64,000 nucleotides of DNA from JAFNAG01 sp963721405 (GTDB taxonomy: Bacteria; Acidobacteriota; UBA6911). Under the pieces are notes generated by a model. The model saw nothing but the letters and a program-made list of their open reading frames with translations, had not been told where the DNA came from and ran no database searches. Location: positions 124,001-188,000 of the forward strand of contig CAVRJA010000009.1 in the NCBI GenBank assembly GCA_963721405.1. Direction: 5' to 3'. The translations under genes and the position numbers were made by a program. Positions 1 to 6,538 of the stretch are shown here, piece after piece (position 1 is the stretch's first letter; every line of letters begins with the position of its first letter).

Positions 1-312
1 GTGGTCCATGACGATGCTGAGGTCGACGTCGGCGGCATTGAATCCGTCGGCGCGCTGCCACGCCGCTCCCGGGTCCACGCACCCGACGATGATCATCGGG
101 GCCGACCAGAACCAGTCGCGGTCATAGACTTCCCTGAAACGCTCACGCAGCGACCTGTCGGTCACGATGATGAGCCGGAACGGTTGCCGGTTGGCCGCGG
201 TCGGTGCGAGGCGAGCCGCTTCGAGCACGCGGCACAGCGTCTCATCCGGCACCGGATCCTGTCTGTAACCGCGTATGCTGCGGCGAGCGCGTATCAATTC
301 CTGAAATTCCAT
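1..312 (-). CDS. Nitroreductase family protein (C-terminus off the left edge)
   Basis: The reverse strand is open from an ATG at 312 to the window edge, giving the first 104 residues of a longer protein. The N-terminus begins MEFQELIRARRSIRGYR and continues with APTAANRQPFRLIIV, the FMN-contacting start of the nitroreductase/NADH oxidase family (usually 170-220 residues). A GGAG-type ribosome site lies just upstream, at 318-323 on the plus strand. These flavoproteins reduce nitroaromatics, quinones or similar acceptors with NAD(P)H; the substrate cannot be told from this fragment. A strong hairpin at 407-472 separates it from the regulator operon, so it is probably transcribed separately. Confidence 0.85.
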   Translation of the reverse strand, partial: MEFQELIRARRSIRGYRQDPVPDETLCRVLEAARLAPTAANRQPFRLIIVTDRSLRERFREVYDRDWFWSAPMIIVGCVDPGAAWQRADGFNAADVDLSIVMDH

Positions 313-406
313 GGATTCTCCTTGGTGCCCACATTCTGCCTCAGCGCCCGGGACCCTAGCAACCTTTTGTTCGACGGCCATTGGTCAGCCCGCGGGTACT
401 CAAAAG

Positions 407-472
407 CAGCCACGAATTCCACGAATCATCACGAAGCAGGGCATTCGTGATAATTCGTGGAATTCGTGGCTG
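407..472. repeat. CACGAA-type hairpin, 29-bp arms
   Basis: Arms 407-435 and 444-472 are inverted copies with one mismatch around an 8-bp loop. The core word is CACGAATTCCACGAA. It lies between the NtrC-type gene (stop at 481) and the nitroreductase start, so it could terminate the operon. There is no T-tract, so it is not a classical intrinsic terminator. Related hairpins occur at 6441-6500, 13111-13487 and 26089-26187. Confidence 0.85.
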
Positions 473-480
473 TATTTTCC

Positions 481-1827
481 TCAGGGGTTCCTGGTAAGTC
501 CGAGGGCACGGATGCGCTTGTGCAGGCGGGTACGCTCGATCCCGAGCGCTCGGGCTGCGGCGGAGACGTTTCCGCCCGCCTCCTCGAGGGCCCTGCTGAT
601 CCGGTCGCTTTCCGCCTGGGCTCGCGCCTCCTCCAGGCTGGAAGGCATCGCCGTATCGCGCGGGAGCCTTATTTCCAGCGGGATCGAATCCGGCGTGATC
701 GTATCGGACGTCGACAGGATGGCCATGCGCTCGACGATGTTGCGCAACTCGCGGACGTTTCCCGGCCAGCGATAGGCGCGCAGGGCGGTAAATACCTCCG
801 CATCGATGGTTCTGGGCTTGAAATTGTTGCGGCGGCAAAAATCCTCGAGAAAATACTCCGCCAGGGGGCGAACATCCTCGGGACGTTCGCGCAGGGGAGG
901 AACCCGGATGGGCACCACGCTCAGCCGGTAGAAGAGATCCTCGCGAAACCGCTTTTTCTCCACCAGGGAAGTAAGATCCTGGTTTGTGGCCGAGACCACG
1001 CGCACGGCCACGTGGAGATTTTCGGCCCCGCCGACACGCTGGAATTCGCCCTCCTGCAGGACACGGAGCAGCTTCGCCTGGGAAGCCTCGTGCAGGTCCC
1101 CCACCTCGTCGAGAAAGATCGATCCCCCGTCGGCCAATTCGAATTTCCCGCGTCTGCTCGAGGTTGCGCCCGTGAAAGCGCCCTTCTCGTGACCGAACAG
1201 TTCGCTCTCCAGCAATTCGACCGGAATGGCCGCACAGTTGACCTTGATGAACGGCCCGGCGGCAAAAGGGCTTTGCCGGTGAATGTGCGCCGCGATGAGC
1301 TCTTTCCCCGTTCCCGACTCCCCTGTCAGCAGCACGCGCGCATCGGAGCGGGCCACCTGGCCGGCCTGCTCCACGACACGTTGAAACGCGGGACTGACGC
1401 CGATCATGCGCGGGCCTTCTCCCACGAGTTCGCGCAGCCGGGCATTCTCCTGGAGCAGGGCCGCTTGCTCGAGGGCGTTTTTCAGCACCAGGAGCAGCCG
1501 GTCGCGCCCAAGGGGCTTTTCGAGAAAATCGAAGGCGCCGGCCCGTGTGGCGGCGACGGCGTCGGCGATTGTGCCGTGGCCGGAGATCATGATGACTGTG
1601 GCCTGGGTGTCGGCCTGGCGCAGGCCGTGCAGCAAGTCGATCCCGTTCCCGTCCGGCAGACGGACATCCAGCAAATACGCGTCCGCGCGGGAACGCGATA
1701 CTTGCGCCTGAAATTCGGCCGCCGTGCGGCAGATGCGCACGCTGTAGCCGGCCCCTTCCAGCACGAGCCGCAGCGACACACCGACATTCGCTTCGTCATC
1801 GACGATCAGGATTTTCTTTGCCGACAT
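481..1827 (-). CDS. Sigma54-dependent response regulator, NtrC/NtrX type
   Basis: A 448-residue activator with three domains. The receiver domain (about 1-120) has the acidic pocket DD at 10-11 and phosphoacceptor Asp54 in LLDVRLPDG. The central AAA+ domain (about 135-370) has Walker A GESGTGKE, the sigma54-contacting GAFTGA loop and Walker B IFLDEVGD. The C-terminal Fis-type helix-turn-helix contains VSAAARALGIERTRL. I chose the ATG at 1827 because GGGGGAG stands 8 bases upstream; an in-frame TTG lies farther out. It is the last gene of the operon, 92 bp after the NtrY-like kinase that presumably phosphorylates it. It activates sigma54 promoters, and candidates occur at 5222-5238 and 29555-29570. 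Confidence 0.93.
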   Translation of the reverse strand: MSAKKILIVDDEANVGVSLRLVLEGAGYSVRICRTAAEFQAQVSRSRADAYLLDVRLPDGNGIDLLHGLRQADTQATVIMISGHGTIADAVAATRAGAFDFLEKPLGRDRLLLVLKNALEQAALLQENARLRELVGEGPRMIGVSPAFQRVVEQAGQVARSDARVLLTGESGTGKELIAAHIHRQSPFAAGPFIKVNCAAIPVELLESELFGHEKGAFTGATSSRRGKFELADGGSIFLDEVGDLHEASQAKLLRVLQEGEFQRVGGAENLHVAVRVVSATNQDLTSLVEKKRFREDLFYRLSVVPIRVPPLRERPEDVRPLAEYFLEDFCRRNNFKPRTIDAEVFTALRAYRWPGNVRELRNIVERMAILSTSDTITPDSIPLEIRLPRDTAMPSSLEEARAQAESDRISRALEEAGGNVSAAARALGIERTRLHKRIRALGLTRNP

Positions 1828-1919
1828 TGACTGTGCTCCCCCACTGGTCAAACATGCGCGCGGCGCTCGGATCCGTCCGGCAAGATCGCACGATGGAGTG
1901 CCTGATCTATGAGAACTCG

Positions 1920-3338
1920 TTATGTTGCATTCGAGGCCTTCGGCATCCCTGCCGCATGCGCCTGGGGCAGGATAAGGCGGAACCCCGCGCCCTGCAACCG
2001 TCCCTGAATGGCCTGCAGGTCTCCGTTTGCCAGCAGGGCGTTCTTGCGCGAGATGGACAGCCCGAGCCCCATGCCGTTCTTCTTGAAAGAAATGGACGGC
2101 TCGAAGAGCGAGCTTCGCGCCTCAGCGCTCAATCCCGGCCCCGAATCGTGCACTTCCACGAGCACCTTTCCCTGGGAGAATTCCGTGATTCCCCTCACCG
2201 CTCCTCCTGGCCCGGCGGCGTCCGCAGCGTTCTCCAGCAGGTTCGTCAGGATGCCCTTGACCTGGTCTGGGTCTGCCCAAGCAGCCGGAAGGGAGTCGGC
2301 GAGCGCGAGCTGGTAATCGACGTCCGGGTGCGCCACTCGGAGAAACTGGATGCGCTCCTCGATCAATGAATTGAGATCGAGCGCCTCGGGATGGGCCGCC
2401 GGCTCCGCGGCGAAATCCGAAAAGGCGCGCACGCGCCGCTCCAGGCTTTCCACCTCATCTGCCACGACCTGGGCCGCCTGCTCCAGGAATTTTCTATCCG
2501 CGAGCGGCTGCCGCGCAAGGATTTCCTCCACCGTCAGCCGTATCGGGGTGAGGGAGTTTTTCAGCTCGTGCGCCATCTTGCGCGCCAGCATCTGCCAGCT
2601 GGCAACCTGCGTAAGGTAGACAAGCCGGTCGCGGCTCTGCTGGAGGTCCCCGGCCGTGTGATTGAAAGCCTCGATGGCGCGGCCGATTTCATCCTGCTGC
2701 CGCGATCGGAGGCGGGTCTCGAAGTTTCCCTCGGCCAGCTGGAACAGCCCGGCGGTCAGATCCTGGATCGGGCTGCTGATGCGATTCGCCAGGTAAACCA
2801 CGCTTGCCAGTGCGAGGATCCAGATGATCGCGCTCAGCAGGATCAGCGTGTAGGTCAAACCACGCCTCAGGTCGCGTTGTTGCACCTTGTCCACCTGCGA
2901 TCGAGCCTGGCGGATCTCCCGGGTCACATCCTCCATGCGGACTCCGCCCAGGTTCCTGGCATAGAGCCAGACCTCCGGTCCATGGCGCACCAGATAGTCC
3001 AACCGATCGCCGCCCGGTTCCGATAGCTGGAATCGTTCCGGTTCCTGGCTGTCCCAAAACTGCCTGACCATGGGAGGCCAGGACGATTGCACGCCGGCGG
3101 CAAATTTCTTCGCATCGAGCGTGCCCGAGGCTGCATCGGACTTCAGGTTCTCGCGGGCCTGTTTGTAATACTCCCGGGCGACGCCCTCCAGCGACTTGGA
3201 GAGACGGTCCAGGTCATCCGTGGCGACGTAACTGAGACTCTGGTCCAGCAACGCCGAGGTCATCCACAGGATGGCGGCCAGTGGAAGCAGGGTGGCCGCC
3301 AGGAACACGAGAATAAGTTTGTGGCGGAGCCGGTTCAC
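1920..3338 (-). CDS. Membrane sensor histidine kinase, NtrY-like
   Basis: About 472 residues. An N-terminal transmembrane helix (LILVFLAATLLPLAAILWM) is followed by an extracytoplasmic region, a second helix (LILLSAIIWILALASVVYLA), a HAMP linker, a HisKA domain with phosphoacceptor His in MAHELKNSLTPIRL, and a HATPase domain ending in a GLGLSIS G-box. The AHELKNPL-type H-box and HAMP fit the NtrY group. I chose the GTG at 3338 because its GTGA overlaps the TGA of the upstream gene, a classic coupling arrangement; the longer open frame back to 3422 would overlap that gene by 88 bp. Its partner is the sigma54 regulator immediately downstream. The signal it senses is unknown. Confidence 0.9.
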   Translation of the reverse strand: MNRLRHKLILVFLAATLLPLAAILWMTSALLDQSLSYVATDDLDRLSKSLEGVAREYYKQARENLKSDAASGTLDAKKFAAGVQSSWPPMVRQFWDSQEPERFQLSEPGGDRLDYLVRHGPEVWLYARNLGGVRMEDVTREIRQARSQVDKVQQRDLRRGLTYTLILLSAIIWILALASVVYLANRISSPIQDLTAGLFQLAEGNFETRLRSRQQDEIGRAIEAFNHTAGDLQQSRDRLVYLTQVASWQMLARKMAHELKNSLTPIRLTVEEILARQPLADRKFLEQAAQVVADEVESLERRVRAFSDFAAEPAAHPEALDLNSLIEERIQFLRVAHPDVDYQLALADSLPAAWADPDQVKGILTNLLENAADAAGPGGAVRGITEFSQGKVLVEVHDSGPGLSAEARSSLFEPSISFKKNGMGLGLSISRKNALLANGDLQAIQGRLQGAGFRLILPQAHAAGMPKASNAT

Positions 3339-3946
3339 GATTTTCCTGTCTGCGGCTGGTTTTTTGCGTTCTTCCTGTCCTTCACGTCTTCGAGATGCAG
3401 CGGGCCCGAAACCGCCTCCCACTGCAACGGCGCCTCGCGTCCCTTGCGGCTGAAGACGTCGATCAGGCCTGCCAGCGTCAAACCGGGGAGGTCACTGTTC
3501 TCTGCGTCGTTAGGCGCTACTGAACACACCAACCTTATCACGGAGGTCTTTCCCGCTTGTAGCTCCGTCACCGGAATCTGCAGGTTCTCCATGCACCAGG
3601 CTTCGGCGGCGGCTTTGGTAAGATGCGATCCGGTCCGCCCGGCCGGACCCGCCTGTACGACTGAGAATCTTTCCTCCCACAAGTCATAGCTCACGGCGAA
3701 CCGTTCCTCGACACGAAAGGACGTGCCGTGGTCCGACGTGAGCGCCAGGGAAAACACGTAGGTCACCACGGCGCCGTTGTGCAGTTGCTCCAGGGGCTTG
3801 CCCTCGAGGAAGTGCAAATGCGGCGCGGCCACGCGCAGGAGTTTCCCCTGACGCTCGACTGTCAGCGGACCGGGTTGGCATTGCAGCCTGGGGGAGACAA
3901 TACCGGCGATGAAGATCAGCGTCAGGAAGTGTCGGCAGGCTCTCAT
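3335..3946 (-). CDS. Exported DUF4390-like protein
   Basis: A 203-residue protein with a signal peptide (LTLIFIAGIVSPRLQC) and a predicted beta-rich body containing VVTYVFSLAL and RFAVSYDLWEERFSVV. In Proteobacteria, DUF4390 proteins sit directly upstream of ntrY-ntrX. The position here, length and SYD-W-ERF segment resemble that family, but the match is by eye and should be treated as tentative. The gene is 9 bp downstream of the Omp85 gene and overlaps the kinase start by 4 bp, so all are probably one transcript. The gene order suggests an envelope role linked to the kinase. No catalytic motif is visible. Confidence 0.7.
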   Translation of the reverse strand: MRACRHFLTLIFIAGIVSPRLQCQPGPLTVERQGKLLRVAAPHLHFLEGKPLEQLHNGAVVTYVFSLALTSDHGTSFRVEERFAVSYDLWEERFSVVQAGPAGRTGSHLTKAAAEAWCMENLQIPVTELQAGKTSVIRLVCSVAPNDAENSDLPGLTLAGLIDVFSRKGREAPLQWEAVSGPLHLEDVKDRKNAKNQPQTGKS

Positions 3947-3955
3947 ATCACCCCC

Positions 3956-5209
3956 CTAATTCCTGAATCCGATCATGAACATCGGGGTCACTTGATGGAG
4001 CCGCACCGGGAATGCAAGAGACGCAAAAAAGCCGTCCCTGCGTGCCCAGCCAAATCCCAGACCATGCTTTACCTCAGCCCGAAGCCCGGGATCCCAAACG
4101 GTTCCGACATCGTAGAAGACCTGAAAATCATGGTACCGGTATTCCAGCGACCCATGTGCGGCGCGCGCTCCTCCTAGCGGCGCCACGTCGAATTTGTTCC
4201 ATCCCCGCAGGGTGTAACTGTTTCCCAGGGAGAAGCGCTCGAACAGCGGTGCGGTCCCTGTTATGAGGCCTCCCTGAAAATGAGCTCCGAAAAAGTTTCT
4301 CCCCTTGGAGAGCGTGTAATCGGCTTTCAGGGAGTGGCGAGTGTAGACAAATTCGCTTTCAAGGACTCTCGTGGCCGTCCTCAGGCTGTAATCCGCGCTC
4401 AGAGTGTTCCTGAAGCTACTCGGATTCCTCGAGCGATAGCGAAACTGTATGTCCGCGGTCCCGGCATATGCCGTCTCTGTGCGGGCAACCGGGTACTGAG
4501 TCTGAAAGCGCTGAAAGCTTGTGCCCACGCTGATTTTGAGCTCGGGCAGAGGAAGGACCGACAGGGAAGGGGCGAAGTCCTGGCGCCACCGGTAAATCCC
4601 GGGAACGTCAGGGCGCTCGGCCAAGGCCGATTCAGTAGCGGCGTTGAAGGTCTGATGATATTGGTCAAAGCCAATCCTCAGCTGGAGGAGATCGGTCCCG
4701 ATCTTCCTGTTTTCATAGCGAAGGCGGAAACCGGCGTTGCGCTCCAGCAGCTCGTCCGCACTGTCCACGAGTCCAAAGGTGAAGACATTGTGGTTGATGA
4801 TGATCGGGAGTTCCACCGCGCCGTTGAAGCCCTCCTTGGAGTGATACACTACCGGAGGGATGGGCACATGGAAGCGCTTCCATCGGACTCTTTCCGTTTC
4901 AAAAATCACTTTGACATGCTCCGGCTTTTCGCCGCGCTTCACTTTGACTTTGACGGAGTATTCCTGCAGCTCCCTCCTGAGCTTTTTGGCTATCTCCTCG
5001 GCGGCCTCCTGGTTGTACTTTTCGCCTACCATCTTCTGCATGTCGGTATGCAGAGCCTTGCTGACCTTGGTGTCGGCCACTCCAGAGACCGCGACGCTTT
5101 CGACGTCGTAACGCGAGTTAACGTTCGTCTCCGGCTTCTGGTCGCCGGCGACGGCAGCTGCCGGCAAAAGCAACATCCAAACTATCGAGAGCAGGTGTAA
5201 GTTTTTCAT
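3956..5209 (-). CDS. Omp85/BamA-superfamily outer-membrane protein
   Basis: A 417-residue protein: signal peptide (MKNLHLLSIVWMLLLPAAAVAG), one POTRA-like segment at about 30-115, then a beta-barrel. The barrel holds the Omp85 hallmark FSLGNSYTLRGW, close to the conserved RG[F/Y] motif of the barrel lumen, and VFYDVGTVWD near the C-terminus. It is shorter than BamA (about 800 residues, five POTRAs), so a TamA-like or single-POTRA transporter/assembly role is more likely than BamA itself. The open frame extends upstream to 5569 through proline/serine-rich translation of the hexamer repeat, which is not believable coding sequence. The ATG at 5209 has only a weak AGGGG close by. It is the first gene of a four-gene operon. 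Confidence 0.85.
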   Translation of the reverse strand: MKNLHLLSIVWMLLLPAAAVAGDQKPETNVNSRYDVESVAVSGVADTKVSKALHTDMQKMVGEKYNQEAAEEIAKKLRRELQEYSVKVKVKRGEKPEHVKVIFETERVRWKRFHVPIPPVVYHSKEGFNGAVELPIIINHNVFTFGLVDSADELLERNAGFRLRYENRKIGTDLLQLRIGFDQYHQTFNAATESALAERPDVPGIYRWRQDFAPSLSVLPLPELKISVGTSFQRFQTQYPVARTETAYAGTADIQFRYRSRNPSSFRNTLSADYSLRTATRVLESEFVYTRHSLKADYTLSKGRNFFGAHFQGGLITGTAPLFERFSLGNSYTLRGWNKFDVAPLGGARAAHGSLEYRYHDFQVFYDVGTVWDPGLRAEVKHGLGFGWARRDGFFASLAFPVRLHQVTPMFMIGFRN

Positions 5210-5221
5210 GCCCCTATACAG

Positions 5222-5238
5222 TGCAAGCGTCAAGCCAA
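5222..5238 (-). promoter_or_regulatory. Candidate sigma54 (-24/-12) promoter
   Basis: On the minus strand the sequence reads TTGGCTTGACGCTTGCA, giving GG-N10-GC with a full TTGCA at -12 and TTGGC at -24. It points into the Omp85-DUF4390-NtrY-NtrC operon. The predicted transcript start would fall only a few bases before the ATG at 5209, so either the message is nearly leaderless or the site is fortuitous. Confidence 0.5.
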
Positions 5239-5483
5239 CCCGTAAGCAACTGATAACAAAGAATATATCTCCAGACCGCCTGTGATTCGAAGTCACAGGT
5301 GTGCTGCCGCCGTCACAGGCAATGCTGCCGTGACGTTCCGGCCGGTCCGAACCTTTGTAGCGCGGGTCTGCCCGGATAAGCAACCTGGAAAATACGCGCT
5401 GCGGAAGTGCACTCTTCCGGTACCGTCCGGTTGAGCAAGGAGCGAGACCGTAGGTAAGGACGCAGAAAAACGTTATCCGCCCT

Positions 5484-5650
5484 GGACTTGGACTTGGACT
5501 TGGACTTAGACCTGGACCTGGACTTGGACTTGGACGTGTGTGCAGTAAGAACAGCGTGAGAATTGGCACATGTCACGCTCGGGACATCTATCCTTGAGAG
5601 GCTGGACCAGGTCCACGTCCAGGTCCACGTCCAAGTCTAGGTCCAGGTCC
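5484..5650. repeat. Facing GGACNT hexamer arrays (long imperfect hairpin)
   Basis: Nine uninterrupted hexamers (5484-5537; GGACTT, GGACCT, GGACGT and one AGACCT) are followed after 71 bp by seven hexamers in the opposite orientation (5609-5650). Aligned so that the single AGAC unit of each array coincides, 35 of 42 positions pair, with all disagreement at the fifth base of the hexamer. It occupies most of the gap between the Omp85 gene and the racemase gene. Open frames across it (PSPS or LDLD repeats) are artefacts. Confidence 0.9.
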
Positions 5651-5726
5651 AGGTTGATCCGGCTTCATAGGTGCTTTGATCGAACACCGGGTTTGGCAAC
5701 GGGAGACAGCGCCTGCTTGCGAACCG

Positions 5727-6425
5727 TCATGGGTTGGCGAGCGCCAGGTCCACGGCTGCGGCGGCGTGGATGGCGGTCGTGTCGAACAGGGGCAGGGGAT
5801 AGTCCCCGGGCTTGATGAGCAGTGGGATTTCCGTGCAGCCGAGGATGACACCCTCGGCGCCGCGGTCATGGAGGCTCCGAAGGACAGACTTGTAGGCGTC
5901 TCTCGAAGACTCGGAAATGATTCCGCGGCCGAGTTCATGATAGATGATGTTGTGGACAATGGTTCTTTCGTCGGCCCCGGGAATCAGGATTTTGAGGCCG
6001 TGCAGGGATTCGAGGCGGTTTCGGTAAAACTCGTGTTCCATCGTGAATCGTGTGCCCAGGAGGCCGACCGTCTTCAGGCCCTGCTTCCGGATCTCTCCGG
6101 CTGCGGCATCCGCGATGTGGAGCAGCGGGATGGAGACGGCGGCTTCGACGGCCTCGGCTGCACGGTGCATCGTGTTGGCGCAGATGACGAGAAAATCCGA
6201 CCCTCCCCGCTCGACGCGCCGCGCCGCCTCGACCATGAGGCCATTCAAGGCATCCCAGCCGCCAGAGTTCTGGAGCGTCTCGAATTCCTCGAAATCGACC
6301 GAAACCATGATGCACCGGGCGGAGTGAGACCCGCCGAGCCGCTTGTGCACGCCGTCGTTGATCAGCCGGTAATACTCAACCGTGGAATGCCAGGTCATGC
6401 CTCCCACGAGGCCGATTGTCTTCAT
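5727..6425 (-). CDS. Aspartate/glutamate racemase family protein
   Basis: A 232-residue cytosolic protein of normal family length. The two catalytic cysteines are visible: the first in ICANTMHRAAE and the second in ILGCTEIPLLI, matching cofactor-independent Asp/Glu racemases. The start MKTIGLVGGMTWHST is typical of the YgeA/RacX branch, which racemises various amino acids. The ATG at 6425 has GAGGGAAG upstream; the open frame continues upstream through the hairpin at 6441-6500, which is not coding. Which amino acid is used cannot be read from sequence. Possible roles are D-amino-acid supply for peptidoglycan or D-amino-acid catabolism. Confidence 0.9.
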   Translation of the reverse strand: MKTIGLVGGMTWHSTVEYYRLINDGVHKRLGGSHSARCIMVSVDFEEFETLQNSGGWDALNGLMVEAARRVERGGSDFLVICANTMHRAAEAVEAAVSIPLLHIADAAAGEIRKQGLKTVGLLGTRFTMEHEFYRNRLESLHGLKILIPGADERTIVHNIIYHELGRGIISESSRDAYKSVLRSLHDRGAEGVILGCTEIPLLIKPGDYPLPLFDTTAIHAAAAVDLALANP

Positions 6426-6440
6426 CGTCTTCCCTCGAGG

Positions 6441-6500
6441 AACCGCGAAACACACGAAAAACACGATATCGACTTCGTGCTTTTCGTGTGTTTCGTGGTT
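6441..6500. repeat. CACGAA-type hairpin, 26-bp arms
   Basis: Arms 6441-6466 and 6475-6500 are inverted copies with two mismatches and an 8-bp loop; the core is CGAAACACACGAAAA. It lies just after the stop of the propeller gene (6539, minus strand) and just before the racemase start. It has the same design, arm length and loop size as the hairpin at 407-472. Confidence 0.85.
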
Positions 6501-6538
6501 TGCTGTTCTTGTTGCACTCTCCGGATGCGCCGGGCGCC

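Noticed and set aside
457..1830. Long plus-strand open frame opposite the NtrC-type gene
   Set aside because: It mirrors the codon bias of the minus-strand regulator; the translation has no recognisable domain. Similar mirror frames oppose most long genes here.
5313..5576. Open frames rich in SKSK/PSPS or LDLDVDVD near the GGACNT arrays
   Set aside because: They are translations of the hexamer repeat in different frames, without start signals or homology.
5484..5650. CRISPR array
   Set aside because: The units are 6-bp perfect tandem repeats without unique spacers, and no cas gene is nearby.
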